45,464 nt of DNA from a virus (IMGVR_UViG_3300043436_001617:1-45464), one strand, 5' to 3'. Shown: positions 1 through 7,252, counted from the first letter of the stretch. The notes: generated by a model from the sequence alone, not told the origin. Program-made: numbers and translations.

Positions 1-144
1 CACTCCCACCAGAGACACACCAATCCCATTTAATTATATGTATGACAGTACCCCCCGTCTCTTTAATTGTATGAGTGACGTAGGTAGAAATGGCCCTGTT
101 TCTTTACAGGTTCAGGCAACGTGTATAGGTTTAATACCAAGCAT

Positions 145-168
145 AGTAAGCTTTAACTTGCTTTTTTT
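145..168 (+). terminator. Possible weak intrinsic terminator (rightward)
   Basis: A five-pair stem, GTAAG (146-150) with CTTGC (157-161) including one T-G wobble, encloses the loop CTTTAA and is followed by seven T residues (162-168). It would stop a transcript entering from outside the left edge. The stem is short, so this is tentative. Confidence 0.3.
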
Positions 169-215
169 GATTTAAAGCATGGTATAACTTGCATTACTCT
201 GCGTGTTATGACTGA

Positions 216-254
216 ATAACAAAGTTGTCTCTTACAAGATAACAAAGTTGTTAT
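216..254. repeat. Tandem operator-like 13-mer, one copy palindromic
   Basis: ATAACAAAGTTGT occurs at 216-228 and again at 239-251, exactly 23 bp apart. The second copy extends to a perfect two-fold symmetric site at 239-254 (ATAACAA-AG-TTGTTAT). A direct repeat with dyad symmetry and a spacing of about two helical turns is typical of a dimeric repressor or initiator binding site. No binding protein is identified. Confidence 0.45.
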
Positions 255-304
255 GCGATAAGATACACTTACCCTGATGCCCCTACAACGCCGTCCTTTG
301 CGTT

Positions 305-544
305 TTAAGACACTTTGGTATCGAAGTGGGTATCTTTGACCACCCAGCCCGTCAAATGCCGTGCTTTGAACTTTAAATCGCAATTCGCCGTACCAAGATC
401 GCAGACAAGGTTGTGATGCTCCGATTCCGCAGCAACGGATAAGGTCTTGTGCAGTATTTGCTCAAAGATTTCAAGCTCCTCAGCGGGAACGACAAGATCG
501 TAGTGATTGTGCTGGAGCAACAAACGGACGTATTTAAGACTCAT
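305..544 (-). CDS. Hypothetical protein (79 aa)
   Basis: A 79-residue soluble protein of no family I recognise. It starts at ATG 544-542 and overlaps the end of the upstream 45-residue membrane protein by 11 bp, which suggests translational coupling in the leftward operon that begins at 1488. The sequence has an amphipathic N-terminal half (LLLQHNHYDLVVPAEEL) and a mixed charged C-terminal half, with two Cys. It is the last gene of this operon inside the window. The region downstream is non-coding. Confidence 0.55.
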   Translation of the reverse strand: MSLKYVRLLLQHNHYDLVVPAEELEIFEQILHKTLSVAAESEHHNLVCDLGTANCDLKFKARHLTGWVVKDTHFDTKVS

Positions 545-671
545 TGTTGTTTGATGGTTTGATGGCTACGATGCTGTCATGCGCCCATTGTATGCCGATA
601 CGGATGCCGTAGTAAACGTAGCCGATGATCAGGCCAAAGACCATGAACGGGAAAAGGATAAACGGTTTCAT
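534..671 (-). CDS. Small membrane protein (45 aa)
   Basis: A short frame from ATG 671-669 to TAA 536-534. It starts MKPFILFPFMVFGLIIGYVY, giving a single strong hydrophobic segment (about residues 3-22), followed by a short polar tail ending in Asn/Glu/Ser. It fits tightly between its neighbours: 2 bp after the upstream gene and an 11-bp overlap with the 79-residue gene downstream. The size and topology suit a phage inner-membrane micro-protein, but no function can be assigned. No Shine-Dalgarno is visible. Confidence 0.55.
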   Translation of the reverse strand: MKPFILFPFMVFGLIIGYVYYGIRIGIQWAHDSIVAIKPSNNNES

Positions 672-673
672 AG

Positions 674-892
674 TTAGTAGGTAGGGTCAGTATCGGTTAG
701 GGTGGCAATCAATTGAATGCGGTAACGGGTATCGGCCATCTTGCCGCGCAGCTCATCGAAAAACTTCATAGCGCTTTCAATGTCACGGGTGATTTCAATA
801 TCAATCCAACCCACTGGACCGTAACGCTGTATGTGGTACTTAGCCTGTGTAATCATCTTCGGTAAATGGTTTAATAAGTGGTCTGCGTTCAT
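674..892 (-). CDS. Hypothetical protein (72 aa)
   Basis: A small charged protein without a recognised domain. It includes a segment GPVGWIDIEITRDIESAMKFF that looks like a strand followed by a helix. ATG at 892-890 gives 72 residues but overlaps the HNH frame by 53 bp. ATG at 856-854 (start MITQAKYH) would give 60 residues and only a 17-bp overlap, nearer the usual spacing here, so the start is uncertain. It is in the leftward operon between the nuclease gene and the membrane micro-protein. Confidence 0.5.
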   Translation of the reverse strand: MNADHLLNHLPKMITQAKYHIQRYGPVGWIDIEITRDIESAMKFFDELRGKMADTRYRIQLIATLTDTDPTY

Positions 893-1271
893 CAATAATT
901 ACGCCCGCAACACGGGCTAGGTTGGCATGAGTCTCCACAAAACGGTGGCATTCGTTACAGCATCCCATCCATGTGGTAACGTCATTTAGAAACGGCCCAC
1001 GGCGTTTGGTGTGGTGAATCTGCGTCGAACGGCGAGTGCAACGTCCGATCAGCCCCGGCATCTTGGCTGGTATTTCGCAGTAGGGCTTCTGTTGTAAGTA
1101 AATCTTCCTCAGTACATAATACCGGGACAGTGCCTCCTTTCGTTTCTTGCTGAAAGGAGAAATTCTCTTGTTCTTTTTCGATGTATCTTTTTGCACGATA
1201 GGTTTTAACGACGCCCTTTGGTAGCTGGGGATTGTCCCAGTCCCGTATGATGGCCCCCAAGTGCAGGGCAC
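840..1271 (-). CDS. HNH-type nuclease, N-terminus uncertain
   Basis: The C-terminal 100 residues match the small phage HNH pattern: a basic helix (SPFSKKRKEALSRYYVLRKIYL), a first zinc cysteine C65, C78-T-R-R-S-T, the H86-H87 pair, N96, and a second zinc pair with C105, C108 and H109. Such proteins nick or cut DNA and often act with terminases in packaging. The first 25 residues look like a read through a neighbouring gene's frame. GTG at 1196 (VQKDTSKK) is a better internal start. Alternatively the domain is joined to the overlapping upstream frame by a +1 shift (see the 982-1488 entry). Confidence 0.65.
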   Translation of the reverse strand: MPCTWGPSYGTGTIPSYQRASLKPIVQKDTSKKNKRISPFSKKRKEALSRYYVLRKIYLQQKPYCEIPAKMPGLIGRCTRRSTQIHHTKRRGPFLNDVTTWMGCCNECHRFVETHANLARVAGVIIDERRPLIKPFTEDDYTG

Positions 1272-1488
1272 GTTTGCGGTACTCAGGGGTTAGTAAATAG
1301 TAGGGCAGACTGTTACCGTCCTGACACCAAAGCCACGTCCGTCCCCGCATGGCATTCATGTACTCCGACATTTCCGCGAAGGACTTGTCCGACCACATCC
1401 GACACCACATGTAATCCCAACGCCGAGCAACAAACAGCAGCGTCTCGCGCTCCGGTTGCCAACGAAACATGTGACCGACATAAATCAT
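982..1488 (-). CDS. Putative DNA-binding protein overlapping the HNH frame
   Basis: Residues 1 to about 105 look like a real protein: aromatic-rich, with a segment WSDKSFAEMSEYMNAMRGRT that resembles a Myb/SANT or helix-turn-helix unit. The last 60 residues overlap the HNH frame and look like its shadow. The HNH frame is +1 relative to this one, so the two may be one protein made by a +1 frameshift or split by a single-base error. ATG 1488-1486 lies 13 bp from a plausible -10 (TGCAAT 1501-1496) and would be the leaderless first gene of the leftward operon. Confidence 0.5.
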   Translation of the reverse strand: MIYVGHMFRWQPERETLLFVARRWDYMWCRMWSDKSFAEMSEYMNAMRGRTWLWCQDGNSLPYYLLTPEYRKRALHLGAIIRDWDNPQLPKGVVKTYRAKRYIEKEQENFSFQQETKGGTVPVLCTEEDLLTTEALLRNTSQDAGADRTLHSPFDADSPHQTPWAVSK

Positions 1489-1495
1489 GCGTCCA

Positions 1496-1525
1496 ATTGC
1501 ATGATAACATAGCGGCCAATTGCAA
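1496..1525 (-). promoter_or_regulatory. Promoter for leftward operon, with direct repeats
   Basis: On the minus strand TTGCAA (1525-1520) is followed after 18 bp by TGCAAT (1501-1496), with ATG 1488 starting 13 bp from the -10. Both boxes sit inside copies of CCAATTGCA (1493-1501 and 1516-1524) spaced 23 bp apart, so one protein could cover both elements. The promoter occupies the TTG at 1520 that would otherwise be a start for the rightward gene. Confidence 0.45.
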
Positions 1526-1553
1526 GTCAGGAAACCCTTACTTGTTTATGTGC

Positions 1554-1580
1554 TTGACACATGGGAGTATCCCGTAAAAA
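1554..1580 (+). promoter_or_regulatory. Possible rightward promoter for the packaging genes
   Basis: TTGACA (1554-1559) lies 15 bp from TAAAAA (1575-1580), and ATG 1589 begins 14 bp after the -10 starts. This matches the geometry of the other near-leaderless promoters in the window, though the -10 is poor and the spacer short. The -35 lies within a 12-mer TGTGCTTGACAC (1549-1560) that recurs on the minus strand at 43378-43367. Confidence 0.35.
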
Positions 1581-1588
1581 AATTTTTC

Positions 1589-2398
1589 ATGAAAGGCATA
1601 GACACACTCGCGCCGGGGCCAGCCGTACCCGACTACGATTTTAGCATCGTGTACTACACCAAGCCATTCATTGGTAAGTACCGCGACCTTATCCTTAGCC
1701 GACTGATGCAGGGCGTGCCGCCAACCGCAGCAGTGCAGGGCTTGCCCGTCACTCCGCGCAAGGCTAAGTGGATGTCCTACGCTATGGGCTTTCGCCGCAA
1801 AGATTTTAAGAACGAATTCCGTATCATAGGTAGCGGTGAGTACGATTGTTACGACATCTATGAGATGTACGTGAACAAGAACATGTCCATGGAACAAATC
1901 GGAAAGAAAGCCAAGGTTGGGCGTCTTACCATAGCCGAAATCCTGACAAAGATGGGTGTGACCGACAAAAAAGAACACCGCAAAAAGAACATCACCGACG
2001 CCAAGTACCTACAGCTCAAGGCAGCAGCCAAAGCCAGTGCTGACAAACGTAGGCTTACCAAAAAGTTACGCAGCCTTAAACGCTGGCGCGAAAATCACGC
2101 TAAGAAGTACGATCCTATCTACGCCGACTTTATCAACGGCATGAAAGCAGATGACATCAGCGCAAAGTATGGCATTTCACGCGAAGCCTTAAACAGACGC
2201 TTTAGCTACGTTCAAAACAGACACCACATCTACATGGATTGGGGATGGAAATATAAATTCAATGTCCTTGTTCCCAAGTCACGTATCCTACAATATGGGA
2301 GAGCTGCACAAAAACTTGGGATTAATGTGGTTGACTGGGCGACAAACGTGCTAAACTCTGCGGCTCAACTCAACGACGACCAAGATGCCCGAAGTTAA
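1589..2398 (+). CDS. DNA-binding protein with two helix-turn-helix units
   Basis: A basic protein with two helix-turn-helix-like stretches: residues about 87-124 (YDIYEMYVNKNMSMEQIGKK onwards) and 174-209 (YDPIYADFINGMKADDISAK onwards), separated by a Lys/Arg-rich linker. It overlaps the next gene, a small-terminase candidate, by 14 bp. It may be a regulator or part of the packaging recognition complex. ATG 1589 is chosen because it sits 14 bp below a TTGACA promoter. A longer frame from TTG 1520 (292 aa) is open but starts inside the promoter of the divergent operon. Function beyond DNA binding is unknown. Confidence 0.65.
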   Translation: MKGIDTLAPGPAVPDYDFSIVYYTKPFIGKYRDLILSRLMQGVPPTAAVQGLPVTPRKAKWMSYAMGFRRKDFKNEFRIIGSGEYDCYDIYEMYVNKNMSMEQIGKKAKVGRLTIAEILTKMGVTDKKEHRKKNITDAKYLQLKAAAKASADKRRLTKKLRSLKRWRENHAKKYDPIYADFINGMKADDISAKYGISREALNRRFSYVQNRHHIYMDWGWKYKFNVLVPKSRILQYGRAAQKLGINVVDWATNVLNSAAQLNDDQDARS

Positions 2399-3062
2399 CA
2401 CCGAAACCATTACCGATCAAATTCCTGAGGGACCATACCCAAAGAAACTCAGGACACCGGAAGAAAAGTCAGAGCTGTTCATTCAGGCTTTTGACATGTT
2501 CATGCACGACCCGCGACAACCAACCATTGTCACGATTGCGCGAGAACTCCGCATGGAACCCGCCGCCCTACTGCGGTATGCTCAAAATAAGGGCTGGGAG
2601 CAAATGCGACTGCAACAAAAGTCGATTGTTAGCACAGTTCAGAACGAAAAACGTCTTAACACTGCCAAGAAAGTCGATGAGCGCATTGTCGAAAGCGCAG
2701 ATTTGGCAATTACTAAGGCATCAGCCGTGTATCTTGAGGTAATTAACAAGATTGCTGACCTTCCGATTGAGCCAAAAGACGTTCCAGAGGATGAATTAAC
2801 CAAAGACGACCACGGAAATATCAAGAGTTATCCAAAACGGGCTAAACTTTTGGAGGAAAAAGTGTTTTTGATGAACCAAGCCATGGATGGATTTATGAAA
2901 ATGGCTCAAGGTGCTCAAGGAATTGGGCTTGTGCTCAACAACAAGACGCTAAATACGCAATCGACATCAGAAGATTTGAATAAATTAACCAAACTGAATG
3001 TTTTATTGCTAAATATCCAGAACGGCAAAGCCGAAAAAGAAATTAAAGCAATGGAAGTGTAA
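2385..3062 (+). CDS. Putative terminase small subunit
   Basis: A 225-residue protein directly upstream of the large terminase (one small gene between). Residues about 30-75 form a helix-turn-helix (PTIVTIARELRMEPAALLRY), followed by a long charged helical region (about 75-215) suited to oligomerisation. This is the usual build of small terminases, which bind viral DNA and deliver it to the motor. Identification rests on position and architecture, not on a signature motif. It overlaps the upstream gene by 14 bp. Confidence 0.6.
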   Translation: MPEVNTETITDQIPEGPYPKKLRTPEEKSELFIQAFDMFMHDPRQPTIVTIARELRMEPAALLRYAQNKGWEQMRLQQKSIVSTVQNEKRLNTAKKVDERIVESADLAITKASAVYLEVINKIADLPIEPKDVPEDELTKDDHGNIKSYPKRAKLLEEKVFLMNQAMDGFMKMAQGAQGIGLVLNNKTLNTQSTSEDLNKLTKLNVLLLNIQNGKAEKEIKAMEV

Positions 3063-3066
3063 TCGC

Positions 3067-3312
3067 ATGAACACCGAAGACGTACAAATCGTAGTAGTGT
3101 CAGATAAAATGACGCGCCAGCGCCGTTGGCAGAACAAAAGATTAGCCGAAGGCAAATGCGTGTGCTGCGGTGCCAAGAGAAACCTGTATTCGCAACGCTG
3201 CGACGCTTGCCAAACGCAAGAAACAGAGCGTGCCCGCAATCGCAACCGTTGCAATCCGTGGAAAGCTGGTGGGCGTGGTCGTAAACCTAAGAAAGAAGTC
3301 CTTGCTGCATGA
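3067..3312 (+). CDS. Small zinc-finger protein (81 aa)
   Basis: A basic protein with a compact four-cysteine site: C31/C34 (CVCCG) and C45/C48 (CDAC), then an Arg/Lys-rich tail. Small zinc proteins of this form are common next to phage terminases and are assumed to bind nucleic acid. It begins 4 bp after the small terminase candidate and its stop overlaps the large terminase start in an ATGA junction. No specific role can be assigned. Confidence 0.6.
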   Translation: MNTEDVQIVVVSDKMTRQRRWQNKRLAEGKCVCCGAKRNLYSQRCDACQTQETERARNRNRCNPWKAGGRGRKPKKEVLAA

Positions 3313-5294
3313 CACCCGAAAAGAAAAAGCACCTGAGCGAGTTAAATCTTATTCTTGAACGAGCAAAAGACGTTCACAACACAAATAGGTTTCAGGATTT
3401 AACGGAAGCAGTGATTTTAATTCTTCAAGACGAGGAATTTAAACAGATTATTGCCCAAACGGATAAGAAGATTCAGCTAACAACTGAACAGGACCTTTAC
3501 GGAATCGCCAGTGCGTATCTACGCATGTATCTACTGCGCCGCGACTATGAATCCGCCGCAACTATCCTTTGGGGACCAGAAACTTTTACGCATGAACCTC
3601 GTTCCGTGCGAATGGTGTGGGATGGTATCAAGAAAAACCATATCGTTAACATTCTTGGCGCTGCGTCCATGGGCAAAACGTATTCAGCGTCAGCTTGGAT
3701 GCTGTTGGATTGGATTCTTGACCCTGACTGGACGCTGGTGCGCGTAATGTCCACCAAGGAAGAGCACGTTAAGAAGAATTTGTTTGGCGATATGCAGCGG
3801 CTATACACCAATGCCGTAATTCCGTTGCCGGGAAAAGCCGATACCGAATCTATTGCTACGGAACAAGGTAAGCGTGGTGGTATGGGCATATTTATTTTAA
3901 CGATTGCTCGCGGGCATGAGGCTACGGGAGCAATTAAGGGCGCTAAGATTAAACCGCGCCCCCATCATCCTCTGTTTGGAACATCGTCGCGCTCGCGGTT
4001 GCTTATTGACGAAGCTCAAGAGGTTCCGACCAACGCTTTTCAAGAAATCCCTAATCTTTACTCCTCAATGGAGGAAGGGGACATGGAGCACACCAAGATT
4101 GTAATGGCTGCGAATCCTAAAGACCCGCATTCTGAGTACGGAAAGAATTGCACGCCAGAAGATGGTTGGGAAAACATACAAACCATTGATTCTCCAACTG
4201 ATACTTGGATTTCAACTACAGGTTGGGCTTGTGTTCGACTCAATGCCATGAAATCAGAGAACGTAATACACCGTAAAGATGTGTATAAGCGTTTCTTCAC
4301 ATGGAATGGCTACAAGATGAAGCTGCGTCAGTACAATGGCGACCCTGATCACCCAATGATGTGGTCCGAGGTCTATGGAATGTTCCCGCCTCGCGGCAAC
4401 AAGACAGCTATTGTTCAAAAGCATTGGCTCGACCGCTCGCATGGCGAATGGATATTTGATTCTGCTACCGAAACCGTAGCTGCCCTTGACCCAGCGTTCA
4501 CCGGAGACTTGCCAGCAATGAGCACAGGGCGCGTTGGACATGCTGTGGCATGGCGAGATAGCCACGGCGAGAGACATGAGCTAGAAACGCCGGGAATGCG
4601 CCTACAAATTGATGCTATCGGCATCCTGCCTCGCGGTGACACTCAAGAACTGGCAGATGAAACCATGTCCCGCCTCAAGGACCTTGATGTGGAGCCTGAA
4701 TTCTTTGCTATTGACCGCACAGGTGTTGGACAAGGTGTTCACGATAGCATCCGTAGGCAATGGCATCAGAAAGTGACAGGTGTTAAAGCGACCAAGACGG
4801 TTGAAGCCGCTCCCATCATGGGAATCAACTACTCTGAGTCAGCTACCGAGTTCCTTATCTGCGAGGAAGATACCAAAACGCCCAAAGAATTGTATGACGG
4901 CATCAGGTCCGAGGTCTGGTATGCCACGGGAAGGTTTTTTGAATATGAATACATCAAACTTGGTGCTGGCGTGGATACTGAAACTATTCAGGAGCTTATT
5001 GATCGTCGCGGGGGTTCACCCGCTGGTCGTGGAAAACTTCTACAGGTTGAAAGTAAGGACTCGTATAAGAGTCGTGGAAACAAAAGTCCTGACCGGGCTG
5101 ATGCATTTACGATGCTGGTTCAGTGCGCTCGCATAGCTGGCGGCATTAAGCCCAAATCGGTCGATACTTTGGCTGAACCGGAAGACCCACCGCTATCCGC
5201 CCTAGCAAATAGCTTTAGCATTAAAATGGGAGATGCGTTAGACTTGGGCTTTAGCAATAAACTGCCCAAAGAACTAGCCAACGACAAAGATTAA
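3309..5294 (+). CDS. terL: Terminase large subunit (packaging ATPase and nuclease)
   Basis: The packaging motor: it hydrolyses ATP to drive DNA through the portal and cuts the concatemer. At 661 aa it is somewhat long for the family. The ATPase has Walker A GAASMGKT (117-124), Walker B LLIDEAQE (231-238, catalytic E235 or E238) and a coupling motif VMAANP (265-270). The RNase H-like nuclease has acidic residues at D394 (AALDPAF), D469 (FFAIDRTG) and D595/D598 (SPDRADAF). An N-terminal extension of about 90 residues precedes the motor. The start overlaps the zinc-finger gene (ATGA), implying coupling. The next gene follows after TAACC. Confidence 0.93.
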   Translation: MTPEKKKHLSELNLILERAKDVHNTNRFQDLTEAVILILQDEEFKQIIAQTDKKIQLTTEQDLYGIASAYLRMYLLRRDYESAATILWGPETFTHEPRSVRMVWDGIKKNHIVNILGAASMGKTYSASAWMLLDWILDPDWTLVRVMSTKEEHVKKNLFGDMQRLYTNAVIPLPGKADTESIATEQGKRGGMGIFILTIARGHEATGAIKGAKIKPRPHHPLFGTSSRSRLLIDEAQEVPTNAFQEIPNLYSSMEEGDMEHTKIVMAANPKDPHSEYGKNCTPEDGWENIQTIDSPTDTWISTTGWACVRLNAMKSENVIHRKDVYKRFFTWNGYKMKLRQYNGDPDHPMMWSEVYGMFPPRGNKTAIVQKHWLDRSHGEWIFDSATETVAALDPAFTGDLPAMSTGRVGHAVAWRDSHGERHELETPGMRLQIDAIGILPRGDTQELADETMSRLKDLDVEPEFFAIDRTGVGQGVHDSIRRQWHQKVTGVKATKTVEAAPIMGINYSESATEFLICEEDTKTPKELYDGIRSEVWYATGRFFEYEYIKLGAGVDTETIQELIDRRGGSPAGRGKLLQVESKDSYKSRGNKSPDRADAFTMLVQCARIAGGIKPKSVDTLAEPEDPPLSALANSFSIKMGDALDLGFSNKLPKELANDKD

Positions 5295-5296
5295 CC

Positions 5297-5890
5297 ATGA
5301 AACTAAATCGCGGCGTAGTTCCGCCTAACAACTTTCATTACCCTGTCGATAAAGGCGTTGTCCTTAGGGCTTCGACCCTAGATTTGCTCATCAAGGAGAT
5401 TGAGACATGGCGAACACAGAACGGAATACCCGTGGGCAATCCCGAAAAGGATATTGATGACTACTTTTGCTCAAAATGGCCGCATTACTGCCAAGTGGAA
5501 AGGAATGAAGAGGTATTGATTCAGAAGAATTCCAATATGCTCAAACAGGTCAATGGTTGGGCTGCTATCACGATGCGAAATACGCCACAAGGGGGCTATC
5601 AGCTAGTAGATCAGAACGTAGCCACGGAAAGGGCCGCAAAATGCCTAGAATGCCCCTTTAATCGCAATTGGCGAGGGTCCTGCGGGACTTGCATGAGCGC
5701 AACCGATACAATTCTCATCAGAATAAGACAGTTAAGGAAAATTACGCTTGACGAATCCCTGCTAGGTTGTTCAGTCAATGGATTCGATTGCAAAACGGCG
5801 ATTCATTTACCTGAAACTGCCTTTCAACTAACTGATGAGAAGAAACAAAGCCTCCCTCAAAACTGCTGGTTAAAACAATCAACATCATAA
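5297..5890 (+). CDS. Cys-rich putative zinc-binding protein (197 aa)
   Basis: No family recognised. Nine cysteines fall in pairs: C58/C65, C116/C119 (CLEC), C129/C132 (CGTC), C158/C165 and C190, so at least one structural zinc site is likely. The C..C-N(9)-C..C core resembles the Cys pattern of the 79-residue protein at 6999-7238, so the two may be related modules. The start follows the terminase stop as TAA-CC-ATG, a junction seen three times in the window. It could be a head-associated factor, but this is inferred only from position between terminase and portal. Confidence 0.6.
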   Translation: MKLNRGVVPPNNFHYPVDKGVVLRASTLDLLIKEIETWRTQNGIPVGNPEKDIDDYFCSKWPHYCQVERNEEVLIQKNSNMLKQVNGWAAITMRNTPQGGYQLVDQNVATERAAKCLECPFNRNWRGSCGTCMSATDTILIRIRQLRKITLDESLLGCSVNGFDCKTAIHLPETAFQLTDEKKQSLPQNCWLKQSTS

Positions 5891-5894
5891 TACA

Positions 5895-6089
5895 ATGCCA
5901 CTGAAATCCAAAGCCCAAGCTCGTTACCTCTTCGCCAAACGTCCAAAGATGGCGGAAGAGTTTGCCGATAAAACATCTGGTTCGATTAAGGACCTTCCTG
6001 AACGCATTAAGCCAAAGGGTACTCGCCAAGCCCGACCTGTTACTACGGTCAAAAAGAACATGAATAATGCTCTTTCCAGCTTTGAATGA
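5895..6089 (+). CDS. Small basic phage protein (64 aa)
   Basis: The N-terminus MPLKSKAQARYLFAKRPKMA, then EEFADKT and LPER, matches a small basic protein common in phages near terminase and portal genes (pattern S-K-A-Q-x-R-x-x-F-A, then a LPE motif). Its function is not established. The start is 4 bp after the Cys-rich gene. Its stop overlaps the next gene in an ATGA junction. Confidence 0.65.
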   Translation: MPLKSKAQARYLFAKRPKMAEEFADKTSGSIKDLPERIKPKGTRQARPVTTVKKNMNNALSSFE

Positions 6090-6361
6090 AAATCCCTGAT
6101 CAAAAGCCCTTTGGACGTACCAAAGATTCTTGGTCGCGTGAAGGAACGAAATCCAAAAATAGCGAGGCTTTCTTGTCCAACTATGACGAGGCTTTCAAGA
6201 ACCGAAAGCCCGTCAAAGGACACGTTAAAATCGTGTACACAAACGGCAAGAGGTACGAAATCCTTAATCCCGTTACGCACGGTGAAGAGGGCCAAAAGGC
6301 TTTAGATAAATTCATTGAAGAGACTGGCGGTTTGCACCTTAAAACAGAAAAACTTATATGA
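6086..6361 (+). CDS. Hypothetical protein (91 aa)
   Basis: A basic, soluble protein. The N-terminal third is Lys/Ser-rich and probably disordered. The middle (HVKIVYTNGKRYEILNP) reads as two beta strands. No domain is recognised. ATGA overlaps at both ends tie it to its neighbours, so it is translated from the terminase transcript by coupling. Confidence 0.55.
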   Translation: MKIPDQKPFGRTKDSWSREGTKSKNSEAFLSNYDEAFKNRKPVKGHVKIVYTNGKRYEILNPVTHGEEGQKALDKFIEETGGLHLKTEKLI

Positions 6362-6678
6362 GTAACGTAACTAAAACCGAAGAGCGTCCTCAAGTTCTTT
6401 GCGCCCCCACCTTAATTTTCACGCAAGCCGATGCAAACTACGTTGCGTCGCTTTGCCCCTATCACAACAAGGAAGGTAAGCAGAACATTGTGTTTGTGAT
6501 GGGTGGAATGACTAAGGAAAGCATCGAAAAGCGCGAAGGCCGCATGTACGTTATTCATCACACCAAGGATGAGAAAACGGGCGAGGAAAAGGTCGAGAGT
6601 GAATGGGAATACAGCGTTCCTGTAGTCCAAGATAAAGCTCACAAGAATCAGTTTCACACTGCTATCAAATTCCAATGA
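6358..6678 (+). CDS. Hypothetical protein (106 aa)
   Basis: A soluble, mixed alpha/beta sequence with strand-like stretches (QVLCAPTLIF, NIVFVMGG, RMYVIHH) and a charged C-terminal half. No family recognised. It is joined to both neighbours by ATGA overlaps in the run of small genes between terminase and portal, where head-tail accessory proteins often lie. Confidence 0.55.
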   Translation: MSNVTKTEERPQVLCAPTLIFTQADANYVASLCPYHNKEGKQNIVFVMGGMTKESIEKREGRMYVIHHTKDEKTGEEKVESEWEYSVPVVQDKAHKNQFHTAIKFQ

Positions 6679-6995
6679 TTCCTAAACGCGCTGGAGGGTT
6701 ATCTTCTATTGACCTGTCGGTTCCTATGGGCGATGGTCAGCTTCCGCCTATTCCGCCTCAAGCAGCACCGCCCGATTCTGCCCCAGCTTCCGCTGTTGTA
6801 ATGGCCCCTAGCGCCAAATTGACTCCATCCGACGCTATTCGGATGCTGGAACAGTTTAACAAGGTTACAGAAATCACCGTTTCCAATTCGGAAATAGCGA
6901 ATAAGCTATTGGCTAAAAAACTTATCGTTAAATGTGGCGATTTCGCCGTAGTTAGCGAAAAAGGTCTTGGATACTTGGTTGATTTTACCCTTTAA
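6675..6995 (+). CDS. Hypothetical protein with Pro/Ala-rich arm (106 aa)
   Basis: The first 45 residues are rich in Pro and Ala (for example PPIPPQAAPPDSAPAS) and are likely disordered. The C-terminal half (SDAIRMLEQFNKVTEITVSN onwards) looks like a small alpha/beta fold. No family recognised. An ATGA overlap links it to the upstream gene, and the next gene follows after TAA-GCC-ATG. Confidence 0.55.
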   Translation: MIPKRAGGLSSIDLSVPMGDGQLPPIPPQAAPPDSAPASAVVMAPSAKLTPSDAIRMLEQFNKVTEITVSNSEIANKLLAKKLIVKCGDFAVVSEKGLGYLVDFTL

Positions 6996-6998
6996 GCC

Positions 6999-7238
6999 AT
7001 GATCATCAAGTGGAAAACACCGTTCACCGCATTCATGGCCGTTTGGCGGTTGATTTGGGCTAACCTCAAGAACGATAATGTCTTATTGGACAACAGGACT
7101 ATTGATCGCCGCATTGGGGCTTGTGAAACCTGTTTTTACTACGAAAACGAACAGTGTGCGCTCTGCACTTGCTATGTTAACGTAAAAGCTATTCTAGCCA
7201 CCGAAGATTGCCCTATCGGACGTTGGCCTAAACCGTAA
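6999..7238 (+). CDS. Small Cys-rich protein (79 aa)
   Basis: Six cysteines in the C-terminal half (C42, C45, C53, C56, C58, C71) with the endings CPIGRW give the layout R..ACxxC-x7-CxxCxC-x12-CP.G.W. This pattern is familiar from short phage proteins near portal genes and resembles DUF6171-type Cys clusters, but I cannot confirm the family. The first 30 residues are hydrophobic/aromatic and may contact membrane or a partner. It is the last gene before the portal promoter. Confidence 0.6.
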   Translation: MIIKWKTPFTAFMAVWRLIWANLKNDNVLLDNRTIDRRIGACETCFYYENEQCALCTCYVNVKAILATEDCPIGRWPKP

Positions 7239-7252
7239 ATCTTTGATATAGT
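7223..7252 (+). promoter_or_regulatory. Promoter of the portal gene (near-leaderless)
   Basis: TTGGCC (7223-7228), an 18-bp spacer ending in TGA (7244-7246) and TATAGT (7247-7252) form an extended -10 promoter. ATG 7260 starts 13 bp after the -10 begins, so the predicted transcript starts at about the A of the start codon. No ribosome binding site is present. Confidence 0.6.

Larger units (their letters stand above)
1..304. other. Non-coding region with repeats
   Basis: I see no convincing gene here. The stretch lies beyond the 3' end of the leftward operon at 305-1488. It holds an imperfect direct repeat (29-50 and 62-82, both starting TTTAATT and continuing TATG...TGAC), a possible rightward terminator near 145-168, a nested inverted repeat (ATACC at 134-138 with GGTAT at 181-185; GCTTTAA at 150-156 with TTAAAGC at 172-178) and two copies of a 13-mer at 216-228 and 239-251. 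This looks regulatory (operator, origin or control region), but the role is inferred. Confidence 0.5.

Noticed and set aside
153-383. Minus-strand frame of 76 codons
   Set aside because: It overlaps the 79-residue gene at 305-544, starts inside it, has no family, and its latter part runs through the repeat region.
1520-1588. Extended N-terminus from TTG 1520 for the DNA-binding gene
   Set aside because: TTG 1520 coincides with the -35 of the leftward promoter, and the TTGACA promoter at 1554 would start transcription downstream of it. ATG 1589 fits the geometry of the other genes. It remains possible.
1538-1978. Minus-strand 146-codon frame opposite the DNA-binding gene
   Set aside because: It lies wholly inside the rightward gene, with no start context and no recognisable protein.
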